From: Opitutaceae bacterium UBA6669
Lineage (GTDB): Bacteria; Verrucomicrobiota; Verrucomicrobiia; Opitutales; Opitutaceae
Assembly: GCA_002455175.1 (NCBI GenBank)
Contig: DKKJ01000020.1
Location: 3,549-9,524, forward strand
Direction: 5' to 3'
DNA length: 5,976 nt
The notes beneath the pieces are model-generated. The model worked only from the letters and a program-made list of their open reading frames with translations. It was not told the origin of the DNA and made no database searches. Made by a program: the position numbers and the translations under genes. Below are positions 1-5,976 of the stretch, in pieces. Numbering within the stretch: the first letter of the stretch is position 1; each line of letters opens with the position of its first letter.

Positions 1-434
1 ACTGCAGCCTCTACCAACATAATTCGGGCCGCCGCTCCCATTTGCCGCAAGGGCGTATAGCAGCGAGGAGTGGCGGTGCTTCCGCCTGCCACCTGCACGC
101 CATAGATGGAGTTAAGCGGGACAACCTCGACCGTGATTTTCTTCCAGTCGACCTCCAACTCCTCCGCTACCAGCATGGGAAGGGAGAAGCGGACCCCTTG
201 TCCACCCTCGGGCGTGTGTGCCGCGATCAGGATAGCCCCGGTGGGCAGGATGCGGACGAAGGCGTTGAGCGAATCGCCGGCGGCATCAGCAGTTGCCTTC
301 TCCACCTGCGTGGATGTGTCGGCCAGAGCGTCGTCTGTAAAACCGAGGTACGTTCCGAGCGCCAAGCCTCCACCGGCAACGGCGGATAGCTTTAAGAAAT
401 TTCGACGGCTGACACGGGGGGAGAGAGTGTTCAT
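1..434 (-). CDS. Tat-exported molybdopterin-binding subunit, xanthine dehydrogenase / isoquinoline 1-oxidoreductase beta (IorB) family, N-terminal part
   Basis: Reading leftward from the ATG at 434-432 gives 144 codons without a stop, running off the window edge, so only the N-terminus is present (family members are usually about 700-750 residues). Residues 9-15 read SRRNFLK, a twin-arginine export motif. A hydrophobic Ala/Gly/Leu stretch (16-32) and a likely cleavage site after ALA (36-38) follow. The mature start (about 56-144) matches the IorB-type beginning of the molybdenum-cofactor subunit: NAFVRILPTG (57-66), TPEGGQG (74-80, usually PEIGQG), LPMLVAEELEVDW (85-97) and the AGGSTATP motif (116-123), then PLRQMGAAAR. 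Such subunits bind the molybdopterin cofactor and, with a small 2Fe-2S subunit, hydroxylate N-heterocycles or oxidise aldehydes outside the cytoplasm. The 2Fe-2S partner is not within the window on the upstream side. No Shine-Dalgarno sequence is visible before the ATG. Family assignment is firm; the substrate is unknown. Confidence 0.88.
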   Translation of the reverse strand, partial: MNTLSPRVSRRNFLKLSAVAGGGLALGTYLGFTDDALADTSTQVEKATADAAGDSLNAFVRILPTGAILIAAHTPEGGQGVRFSLPMLVAEELEVDWKKITVEVVPLNSIYGVQVAGGSTATPRCYTPLRQMGAAARIMLVEAA

Positions 435-764
435 GGGCGGAGGGTGAGTCAGAACCTTGTGCCTCGAGAGGCGAGACCGAGGAAACCGGAGATACCGGCG
501 GCGTGCTTGCCATGGTGCCGGTGATTTCGGGGCCGTCAATCCAAGGATCAAGCCAGTCACCCGCCCTTACGCAGTGTGTCACGAAAGCGTCGCTCGCTGG
601 CTTTATCGGGGCTGGGGACGAGGGCACGTCAACGGCTTAGGGTCGAAAGTCAGGGTGGCCTTCCCATTTGTTTTCGCGCTTGTTTCCCGCGGTTTTACTG
701 TCCGACTAGCAAAGGGTCGCGGACGATTGTCTCTAAACTGAAGTGTCCCACCCCCTTTCCCCTC
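435..764. other. Divergent intergenic region, about 330 bases, presumed promoter region
   Basis: This gap separates the start codons of the leftward molybdoenzyme gene and the rightward oxidoreductase gene, so it should carry promoters for both. Several frames stay open across it, but their translations are Arg/Pro-rich, lack recognisable motifs and are not convincing genes. The best promoter-like match is on the minus strand: TTGACG at 632-627 and GATAAA at 607-602, separated by 19 bases. That spacing is long, and the match would leave a leader of roughly 160 bases before the molybdoenzyme ATG. No convincing sigma70-type promoter was found for the plus-strand gene; TAAACT at 734-739 has no suitable -35 partner. 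No operator palindrome or riboswitch fold was recognised. Confidence 0.5.
602..632 (-). promoter_or_regulatory. Possible sigma70-type promoter for the molybdoenzyme gene
   Basis: On the minus strand, TTGACG (632-627; 5 of 6 to TTGACA) is followed after 19 bases by GATAAA (607-602; 4 of 6 to TATAAT). It points toward the molybdoenzyme start at 434. The spacer is two bases longer than optimal and the leader would be long. Matches this good arise by chance, so this is a weak candidate only. Confidence 0.18.
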
Positions 765-1889
765 ATGCCTAAAAAAATCAATATTGCGATCATCGGTCTT
801 GGGTTTGGTGCCGAGTTTATTCCCATTTATCAGGGCCACCCCAACGCGAACCTCATGGCGGTGTGTCAGCGTGATCCCAAAAAACTGGCGACCATCCAGT
901 CCGCGTTCGATATCGCCAAAGGCTATACCGATTACGACGAGCTCTTGCGTGACCCAGAAATCGATGCCGTCCACATCAACACGCCGATTCCGGACCATGC
1001 GGAGCAAACCATCAAAGCGCTTAAGGCTGGAAAGCACGTGGCCTGTACCGTCCCAATGGCCACGTCTATCGAAGACTGTCGCAAGATCGTCGATTTGTGT
1101 AAGAAGACGGGGCTTCGTTACATGATGATGGAGACGGTGGTGTATGCTCGTGAGTTCCTTTTTATCAAAGAACGCTACGAGAAAGGGGATTTGGGCAAAA
1201 TTCAGTTCCTGCAAGCGAGTCACCAGCAGGATATGGATGGTTGGCCGAACTATTGGCCGGGCCTTCCTCCGATGTGGTACGCGACCCATTGCGTCGGTCC
1301 CATGCTGGCCTTGACGGACGCGAAAGCGGAGTACGTTTCCTGTTTTGGCTCGGGAACCATCCGGCCGGAGTTGGTCAAGCACTACGGTTCACCGTTTGCG
1401 GTGGAAACAGCCCACATCAAATTCAAGGATTCCGATCTCAGCGCCCGAATTATCCGTTCCCTCTTTGATACGGCGCGTCAGTATCGGGAGAGCATTGATG
1501 TTTATGGCTCAAAGCAGTCGTTTGAATGGTCGCTGATCGAGCACGAGCCTCATGTTTTGCATACCGCCAAGAAACCCGAACCGAAGATTCCAAAGAAGAT
1601 CAAGGTTCCTGATTTCGCGAAGCGTCTGCCGGCAGGTATCCGAAAGTTCACGACTAAGGGGGTTTATGATCTCGGTAAGAAGACCCACCTGAGTTTTACG
1701 CAGGGAGCTGGGCATGGTGGATCTCACCCTCATTTGGTTCACGAGTTCGTTTCAGCCTTGGTAGAAGGCCGTGAGCCGTATCCGAATGCACCCAAGTCGG
1801 CGAACTGGACGTGCGTGGGGTTGTGCGCGCACGAATCAGCCCTGGCCTGTGGTAAGATTGTTAAGCTGCCTTCGTTTACCCTCGCCTAA
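765..1889 (+). CDS. Gfo/Idh/MocA family NAD(P)-dependent oxidoreductase, subfamily lacking the EKP lysine
   Basis: The 374-residue product begins at ATG 765. The frame is open further upstream to a GTG at 576, but that 63-residue extension is basic and motif-free, whereas PKKINIAIIGLGFGAEF directly after ATG 765 is the expected beta-strand plus glycine-rich nucleotide loop (G11, G13, G15). Residues 1 to about 122 form the Rossmann domain, with DPEIDAVHINTPIPDHAEQ (63-81) and AGKHVACTVPMATS (88-101). The rest is the alpha/beta substrate domain, including METVVYAREF (122-131), PPMWYATHCVGPM (168-180) and GHGGSHPHLVHEFV (316-329). Relatives oxidise or reduce sugars, inositols or their derivatives using NAD(P). 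The usual catalytic E-K-P tripeptide is T95-V96-P97 here, so the ordinary lysine is absent. There is no signal peptide or Tat motif, so it is probably cytosolic. A ThuA-domain gene follows after 66 bases on the same strand. Family is certain; substrate is unknown. Confidence 0.93.
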   Translation: MPKKINIAIIGLGFGAEFIPIYQGHPNANLMAVCQRDPKKLATIQSAFDIAKGYTDYDELLRDPEIDAVHINTPIPDHAEQTIKALKAGKHVACTVPMATSIEDCRKIVDLCKKTGLRYMMMETVVYAREFLFIKERYEKGDLGKIQFLQASHQQDMDGWPNYWPGLPPMWYATHCVGPMLALTDAKAEYVSCFGSGTIRPELVKHYGSPFAVETAHIKFKDSDLSARIIRSLFDTARQYRESIDVYGSKQSFEWSLIEHEPHVLHTAKKPEPKIPKKIKVPDFAKRLPAGIRKFTTKGVYDLGKKTHLSFTQGAGHGGSHPHLVHEFVSALVEGREPYPNAPKSANWTCVGLCAHESALACGKIVKLPSFTLA

Positions 1890-1895
1890 GTCACT

Positions 1896-1931
1896 GCTGC
1901 GTCGGAAACCATTCGTGCTTTCTGACGCGGT
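1896..1931 (+). terminator. Hairpin between the oxidoreductase and ThuA-ankyrin genes
   Basis: GCGTCGGAAA (1899-1908) pairs with TTTCTGACGC (1919-1928), giving a 10-base-pair stem with one G-T wobble and a 10-base loop. The stem extends outward by three more pairs (two of them wobbles) to 1896/1931. No T-run follows, so this is not a classical intrinsic terminator. It lies 7 bases after the oxidoreductase stop and 24 bases before the next start, where it could attenuate transcription or protect the 3' end of the upstream message. Confidence 0.4.
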
Positions 1932-1955
1932 GCGTAGAGTATTCCGCTGAATATT

Positions 1956-3401
1956 ATGGTGATACGTAGCATCATCACCTGGTTGGGGGTCGTGCTGTCA
2001 ACCGCCGTCCTCTCGCGGGGAGTGGCGGCTCAGGCCGAGGCAGCAGGGGTGCACATTTATTTTATCGCTGGGGAAAAGAGCCACGCACCGGGTGCACACG
2101 AGTTTCCCGCGGGAGCCCAACTTCTAGCCGACGCATTGAATGCCTCCGGTCTGCCTTTGCGAGCTACGGTCTCGCTGGGGTGGCCTCAGAATTCACAAGA
2201 GGTGGAGGCCGCGCAGGTGCTGGTGCTCTACTCCGACGGACTGGAGAAACACGTTGCTCGGGATCATGTGGAAATTTTAAGACACCGCTTTCTCCAAGGC
2301 AAGGGCCTGGCCGTGCTGCATTTCGCGCTTGAGGCTGACGAGGACGATGGGGAGTTGCAGGCTCTGATGATGGAGGCGATTGGTGGACGTTTTGCCGTCG
2401 GTTGGTCGGTGAATCCGATCTGGAAGCTGACTGCGGAGCCGGTGGCCTCGCACCCCGCGGCCGTGGGCGTAGAGCCCATCGCGTGCGAGGACGAATGGTA
2501 TTACCATCTGAAATTTCGTGAACCCAGGAATGGACTGAAACCCCTCTTGCAGGTGATTCCTTCCTTGAGAACCTTGGGAGCCGATGGCCCGCGTTCAGGA
2601 AACGCTGCAGTGAGGGCGGCTCTGGAGCGGGGTGAGCTCCAGGTTGTGGCGTGGACTAAAGAGAGTGACACCGGCGCACGAGGGTTCGGATTTACGGGTG
2701 GGCACTTCCATCGAAATTGGTATGATGACTCTATGAGAAAACTTGTTTTAAACGCACTCGTATGGACCGCAGGAATCGTACTCCCCCTTCAAGGAGTGGT
2801 GTCAGCGGCGCCCACTGCGCCCATCTATGCGACCATTGACGAAGCGATTGCCCGAGGGGATGTCGATGACGTCAAACGGCACCTTGCAACCGACCCCGCA
2901 CGGGTCAACGGAAGTGCCGAAGCGAAACTCAAGCCGCTGCATCAAGCGATCCTAAGGAGGAAAGGCGAAATCGTGACGGTCCTGCTTGCGGGTGGAGCGA
3001 GTGCTACGGCGTTGGACTCGTCGGGCCGCTCACCCTTGCATTTGGCGGTTGAGCGGGGCGACGCTGTCGTGGTGGCAGAGCTTCTCAAAGCCAAAGCGGA
3101 TCCTACCGTCCGTGATAGTCGCGGATGGACCCCTTTGCATCACGCCGGAGCCAAAAATCAGTTAGAGATTGCTCGCCTGCTCCTCGACGGTGGGACTGAT
3201 CCCAACATTTTGAGTGAACTGGGTGGAACGCCTCTTCATGAAGCGGCGGTGGGTGGCAGCGTCGCTTTGGTTCAGCTGTTTCTTGATCGCGGAACCGATC
3301 TGACAATTCGCTCTAAACCGGGGGTGACTGCGTTGGACATCGCTCGCGAATACAAAAATACCGAGGTGGTTATTTTTCTCGAGAAACGCGTTAAGAAGTA
3401 A
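1956..3401 (+). CDS. Secreted ThuA-domain protein fused to ankyrin repeats
   Basis: The 481-residue product starts at ATG 1956 with a signal peptide: Arg at residue 4, hydrophobic residues 5-20, and probable cleavage near VAAQA (23-27). Residues about 32-272 are a ThuA-like (trehalose-utilisation, class I glutamine amidotransferase-like fold) domain. Signs are AGEKSHAPGAHEF (38-50), LLADALNASGL (56-66), VLVLYSDG (88-95), CEDEWYYHLKF (177-187), and the terminal FGFTGGHFHRNW (244-255) followed by KLVLNALVWTAG. Residues about 290-478 hold six ankyrin-type repeats of about 33 residues. The central four are clearest (KPLHQAI, SPLHLAV, TPLHHAG, TPLHEAA); the first and last are degenerate caps. ThuA domains occur beside sugar dehydrogenases and in secreted carbohydrate-related proteins of Planctomycetes and Verrucomicrobia; ankyrin repeats mediate protein binding. 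The start has no clear ribosome-binding site. An in-frame ATG at 2733 begins a signal-like stretch, but that segment is the normal ThuA C-terminus. Enzymatic activity is unproven. Confidence 0.9.
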   Translation: MVIRSIITWLGVVLSTAVLSRGVAAQAEAAGVHIYFIAGEKSHAPGAHEFPAGAQLLADALNASGLPLRATVSLGWPQNSQEVEAAQVLVLYSDGLEKHVARDHVEILRHRFLQGKGLAVLHFALEADEDDGELQALMMEAIGGRFAVGWSVNPIWKLTAEPVASHPAAVGVEPIACEDEWYYHLKFREPRNGLKPLLQVIPSLRTLGADGPRSGNAAVRAALERGELQVVAWTKESDTGARGFGFTGGHFHRNWYDDSMRKLVLNALVWTAGIVLPLQGVVSAAPTAPIYATIDEAIARGDVDDVKRHLATDPARVNGSAEAKLKPLHQAILRRKGEIVTVLLAGGASATALDSSGRSPLHLAVERGDAVVVAELLKAKADPTVRDSRGWTPLHHAGAKNQLEIARLLLDGGTDPNILSELGGTPLHEAAVGGSVALVQLFLDRGTDLTIRSKPGVTALDIAREYKNTEVVIFLEKRVKK

Positions 3402-3405
3402 CAGC

Positions 3406-3428
3406 CGGCCAGCTTCGCGCGCTGGTTG
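3406..3428. terminator. Candidate bidirectional terminator hairpin between convergent genes
   Basis: In the 38-base gap between two converging stop codons, CGGCCAGC (3406-3413) pairs with GCTGGTTG (3421-3428): eight pairs, two of them G-T wobbles, around a seven-base loop. No T-run flanks it on either strand, so it is supported by position and pairing only. Confidence 0.35.
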
Positions 3429-3439
3429 ACGAGCACGAC

Positions 3440-4471
3440 TTAATCGTCGAGGCAAAGATCTTGCCTCCAACGCTTGATCTCGTGCTCGATGGCTGCCTCC
3501 GTGCCGAGAAGAACGAAGGCAGGGGGAGTATGGCGTAGACGAAAGGCGTGGAGAAATACCTGGATGGCCGCACGCAATTGAGTGGGAGCTCGCGGGTGAC
3601 GCCACTCTTCGGAAAGGTAATGTTCGCTCCAGCGCCGCGCGGCGAATAAGGCGAGGGTGTCTCGCCATTTGAGCGTTAATCGCAAGGTGTTTCTTTCGTC
3701 ACGCAGCTTCCTACCCACCGAACTACTCACATGGTGAAAGACGCTACTGCGGAGGACAACGAGGTTGGTTTTTCGAGCAGAGATCGCACGGAAGCAAAGA
3801 TCGACATCCTCGCACCCGTTGACAAAGCGCTCATCAAACCCTCCCAACTCCTGCCAAAGGCGACGCGAAATAAGCAGGCACGCTCCCGTCACTGCAGGTA
3901 CCTTCCTCCAGCCACGGAACCACGCAGCCGGACCGCCCGCTGAGATGTCCTGGATGTGTTCTGGTTTGCCCTTTTCGTTGATGGTAATCCCCGCGTGATC
4001 AATGCTGCCGTTGTCCACGCGGCGCTGGACGTTGCCCAAAACCCCGGCGGTGGAACCCAAACGTGCGTATTGGCGGAGCAGCGGGCTCAGCCACCCCGGG
4101 GTTAATACAAGGTCGTTATTTAAGAGTATCAGGATTTCACCGACCGCGCGGGCGGCCCCCCGATTCACCGATGCGGCAAAACCGCAGTTCTCTAGATTCA
4201 AAAGAACATGGACCGACCGATCGGCCAACGATTCCAGCCATGAGCGGGTACCATCGGTACTCCCGTCGTCGACGAAGATAAACTCTGCAGACAGATCGTG
4301 GGGTAGGGTGTCCCGCAAGCTCCTAAACATGGCCTGCGTCAGCGACAGGCAGTTGTAGAGCGGAATAACGAAAGAGACCCGCGGGGCGAACGTGCCCACC
4401 GGCTCCCCAGGTCCAGGAGCACGCGTTTCTGGGCGTGAGGACCCCGGGGGAGCGGCGTTAGGTTCAGACAA
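3440..4471 (-). CDS. Family 2 glycosyltransferase (GT-A fold), probable surface-polysaccharide sugar transferase
   Basis: The 343-residue product transfers a sugar from a nucleotide donor to a growing glycan. Its GT2 signatures run in order: VSFVIPLYN (32-40), FVDDGSTDGTRSWLESL (66-82) with the nucleotide-binding Asp pair, CGFAASVNRGA (96-106), ILLNNDLVLTPGW (115-127) with NND in the DXD metal-binding position, VTGACLLISR (194-203), and GGFDERFVNGCEDVDLCFR (210-228) with the ED acidic acceptor motif. This resembles the RfbF/WbbL-like rhamnosyltransferase branch. No strong membrane segment is seen, so it is probably cytosolic or peripheral. The start is uncertain. The longest frame uses TTG at 4471-4469, five bases after the rfbA stop, and adds a Pro/Ala-rich tail of about 30 residues. 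An in-frame GTG at 4399-4397 would give a 319-residue protein starting just before the catalytic domain. Position after rfbB and rfbA suggests a dTDP-deoxysugar donor such as dTDP-rhamnose; this is inference. Confidence 0.92.
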   Translation of the reverse strand: MSEPNAAPPGSSRPETRAPGPGEPVGTFAPRVSFVIPLYNCLSLTQAMFRSLRDTLPHDLSAEFIFVDDGSTDGTRSWLESLADRSVHVLLNLENCGFAASVNRGAARAVGEILILLNNDLVLTPGWLSPLLRQYARLGSTAGVLGNVQRRVDNGSIDHAGITINEKGKPEHIQDISAGGPAAWFRGWRKVPAVTGACLLISRRLWQELGGFDERFVNGCEDVDLCFRAISARKTNLVVLRSSVFHHVSSSVGRKLRDERNTLRLTLKWRDTLALFAARRWSEHYLSEEWRHPRAPTQLRAAIQVFLHAFRLRHTPPAFVLLGTEAAIEHEIKRWRQDLCLDD

Positions 4472-4476
4472 GAGAG

Positions 4477-5373
4477 TTATTGCAGAAGGCGACGCAGGTA
4501 TTCCCCGTAGCCTGATTTACCAAGACGCTTGATCTGAGCTTCGAGCGCGGTTCGGCTCAACCAGCCTTGGCGCCAGCCAATTTCTTCCAAGCACGCGATT
4601 TTCAAGCCCTGGCGATTTTCAATCACATGGACGAATTGAGCGGCGTCGAGCAGCGAGTCGTGAGTCCCTGTATCCAGCCAAGCGGTACCGCGACCCAGGA
4701 GTTCCACCTGGAGAGAATCGCGTTCCAGGTAGCGACGATTCAAATCGGTGATTTCCAACTCCCCGCGGGGAGAGGGCTTGAGCGAGCGAGCGAGAGAAAC
4801 GACCTCTTGGTCGTAGAAATAAAGCCCAGGGACTGCGTAGTTGGACTTCGGAGACGCCGGTTTTTCTTCAAGAGAGAGAACACGGCCATCTGGAGCGAAC
4901 TCAACCACCCCGTAAGCCGTGGGATTGGCCACATGATAGCCGAAGACGGTGGCGCCCTGTGTCCGCTCGCTCGCGGTGACCACGGATTTCTGAAAATCGT
5001 GTCCGTAGAAAAGATTGTCGCCCAGCACGAGAGCAGAAGGCGTCTTGTCATCAAGGAAACCAACGTCGGCAGCGATCAAGAAGGCTTGAGCCAAACCGTC
5101 TGGACTCGGCTGTTCGGCGTAGCTCAGGGTGAGCCCAAATTGCGATCCATCGCCGAGAAGGCGTTTGAATAGGGGAAGATCAAGCGGCGTTGAGATGATC
5201 AAAACCTCACGAATCCCCGCCAACATCAAAACGGAGAGCGGGTAGTAGATCATCGGCTTGTCGTACACCGGCATCAGCTGTTTGGAGACAGCGATGGTCA
5301 GTGGGTAAAGTCGGGTGCCGGAGCCGCCCGCGAGTACAATACCCTTGCGGGAAGGAGAAGGAGAGTTCGTCAC
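4477..5373 (-). CDS. rfbA: Glucose-1-phosphate thymidylyltransferase (RmlA/RfbA)
   Basis: It condenses dTTP and glucose-1-phosphate to dTDP-glucose, the first step of dTDP-L-rhamnose synthesis, in the cytosol. The 298-residue length fits the family (about 290). Motifs in order are: [16 protein letters not shown] (11-26), the nucleotide-binding loop with Arg21; [19 protein letters not shown] (30-48) with Lys31; [15 protein letters not shown] (74-88); PDGLAQAF (91-98); LGDNLFYG (117-124), whose Asp119 is a metal ligand; GVVEF (155-159); EEKP (169-172); [11 protein letters not shown] (178-188); [10 protein letters not shown] (203-212); and [13 protein letters not shown] (232-244), whose Asp234 is the second metal ligand. 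All expected key residues are present. Translation starts at a GTG (5373-5371). No upstream alternative exists, because the rfbB stop codon lies in the same frame three codons earlier. No Shine-Dalgarno sequence precedes it, so translation may be coupled to rfbB. The stop is five bases before the glycosyltransferase TTG. Confidence 0.97.
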   Translation of the reverse strand: MTNSPSPSRKGIVLAGGSGTRLYPLTIAVSKQLMPVYDKPMIYYPLSVLMLAGIREVLIISTPLDLPLFKRLLGDGSQFGLTLSYAEQPSPDGLAQAFLIAADVGFLDDKTPSALVLGDNLFYGHDFQKSVVTASERTQGATVFGYHVANPTAYGVVEFAPDGRVLSLEEKPASPKSNYAVPGLYFYDQEVVSLARSLKPSPRGELEITDLNRRYLERDSLQVELLGRGTAWLDTGTHDSLLDAAQFVHVIENRQGLKIACLEEIGWRQGWLSRTALEAQIKRLGKSGYGEYLRRLLQ

Positions 5374-5382
5374 GGGAAAAGA

Positions 5383-5976
5383 TCAGGAGGCGGTGCCGAG
5401 GCGCTGGCGTTGGTAGGTTCTGCGGGTGATGTCCGCCGCCCATTCACGATGAGAAAGGTACCAATCCACTGTTTTCTCGATTCCCGTGTCGAAGTTTTCG
5501 CGAGGTATCCAGCCCAACTCGCGACGGAGTTTGGTGCTGTCGATGGCGTACCGTCGATCGTGACCAGGGCGATCAGCGACGAAGGCGATTTGTGTGGCGT
5601 AGGAAGCACCGTCGGATCGCGGCTGCTTGCGGTCGAGAAGTGCGCAGATGCGTTTTACGATTTCGATATTGGGGCGTTCATTGAGACCTCCCACGTTGTA
5701 GGTCTCGCCGATTTTACCCTTCTGCAAAACGAGCCAAATGGCGGTCGCGTGATCTTCGACGTAGAGCCAATCGCGGATCTGCTGGCCATCGCCATAAACT
5801 GGCAGCGTTTTTCCGTCCAAGGCGTTGAGGATCACCAGGGGGATGAGCTTTTCCGGAAAATGGTAGGGACCGTAATTGTTCGAACAATTGGTGGTCAGGA
5901 CCGGGAAGCCGTAGGTGTGATTAAACGAGCGGACCAAATGGTCGCTCGAGGCTTTCGAGGCCGCGTAGGGTGAGTT
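5383..5976 (-). CDS. rfbB: dTDP-glucose 4,6-dehydratase (RmlB/RfbB), C-terminal part
   Basis: The frame is open to the right window edge, leaving 197 residues of a protein normally about 340-360 long; the N-terminal NAD-binding region is outside. RmlB is an NAD-dependent extended short-chain dehydrogenase that turns dTDP-glucose into dTDP-4-keto-6-deoxyglucose. The visible part opens with [14 protein letters not shown], carrying the catalytic Tyr and Lys of the YxxxK motif (Tyr at 5967-5965, Lys at 5955-5953). It continues with the substrate-binding [19 protein letters not shown], then [35 protein letters not shown] and [20 protein letters not shown], all typical of RmlB. The C-terminus is intact, ending in TGA at 5385-5383, nine bases before the rfbA GTG. 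First visible gene of the rfbB-rfbA-glycosyltransferase operon; its promoter lies outside the window. Confidence 0.96.
   Translation of the reverse strand, partial: NSPYAASKASSDHLVRSFNHTYGFPVLTTNCSNNYGPYHFPEKLIPLVILNALDGKTLPVYGDGQQIRDWLYVEDHATAIWLVLQKGKIGETYNVGGLNERPNIEIVKRICALLDRKQPRSDGASYATQIAFVADRPGHDRRYAIDSTKLRRELGWIPRENFDTGIEKTVDWYLSHREWAADITRRTYQRQRLGTAS

Noticed and set aside
286..627. A 113-codon minus-strand frame starting at GTG 627 and overlapping the molybdoenzyme start
   Set aside because: It overlaps the convincing Tat-signal coding frame by 149 bases in another frame and has no recognisable motif. A stop lies four codons upstream of its GTG. Its first 60 codons read somewhat protein-like (GDWLDPWIDGPEITGT), but I cannot support a gene.
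576..764. N-terminal extension of the Gfo/Idh gene to a GTG start
   Set aside because: The 63 added residues are Arg/Pro-rich and precede a complete Rossmann start. ATG 765 puts the glycine loop at the normal distance from the N-terminus.
603..1382. Long minus-strand open frame (259 codons) opposite the Gfo/Idh gene
   Set aside because: Antisense to a well-supported coding region, His/Arg-rich and without motifs.
2733..3401. Separate ankyrin protein starting at the internal ATG 2733 with a signal-like N-terminus
   Set aside because: The hydrophobic stretch RKLVLNALVWTAG is the usual C-terminal element of ThuA domains, and the frame is continuous from 1956. A secondary internal start cannot be excluded but has no ribosome-binding site.
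4761..4770. Perfect palindrome CCCCGCGGGG as an operator
   Set aside because: It lies inside rfbA and encodes the conserved [11 protein letters not shown] region; chance in GC-rich coding sequence is a sufficient explanation.
4780..4796. Short GAGC tandem repeat inside rfbA as a phase-variation tract
   Set aside because: Fewer than four units, and they encode family-typical residues (SLARSL). Too short to expect slippage.
4567..5172. Long plus-strand open frame opposite rfbA (201 codons)
   Set aside because: It is fully antisense to a gene with all RmlA motifs and shows no domain of its own; GC-rich genes often leave the opposite strand open.

Overview
The window suggests a moderately GC-rich Gram-negative heterotroph. 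The closest fit I can offer is Verrucomicrobia (Opitutus-like relatives) or another PVC-group lineage. That guess rests on three things: an unusual Gfo/Idh/MocA subfamily, a secreted ThuA-domain protein next to it, and a Tat-exported isoquinoline 1-oxidoreductase-type molybdoenzyme. No rRNA or other taxonomic marker is present, so this is inference.

Layout. Positions 434 to 1 (minus strand) hold the first 144 codons of a Tat-exported molybdopterin-binding subunit of the xanthine dehydrogenase / IorB family, which leaves the window at its left edge. A divergent non-coding gap of about 330 bases (435-764) separates it from two plus-strand genes: a Gfo/Idh/MocA oxidoreductase (765-1889) and, 66 bases later, a secreted protein joining a ThuA domain to six ankyrin-type repeats (1956-3401). 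A hairpin sits between these two genes. The ThuA gene converges on a minus-strand cluster that enters from the right edge. In transcription order this is rfbB (dTDP-glucose 4,6-dehydratase, C-terminal part only), rfbA (glucose-1-phosphate thymidylyltransferase) and a family 2 glycosyltransferase. These three genes are 9 and 5 bases apart and almost certainly form one operon.

How the genes fit together. The right-hand block makes activated deoxysugar: RfbA makes dTDP-glucose and RfbB converts it to dTDP-4-keto-6-deoxyglucose, the precursor of dTDP-L-rhamnose and related sugars. The adjacent GT2 enzyme probably transfers such a sugar to a surface polysaccharide. The rfbC and rfbD partners are not visible. 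The middle block resembles the ThuA/ThuB pairing known from rhizobial disaccharide oxidation (a ThuA-fold protein beside a Gfo/Idh dehydrogenase). Here, however, the ThuA protein is predicted to be exported while the dehydrogenase has no export signal. The left gene is an exported molybdenum hydroxylase subunit with no visible link to the others.

No mobile element, CRISPR array, tRNA or rRNA was seen. The most unusual points are the ThuA-ankyrin fusion and the replacement of the usual Gfo/Idh EKP lysine by valine. Nothing here clearly amounts to a new multi-gene system.
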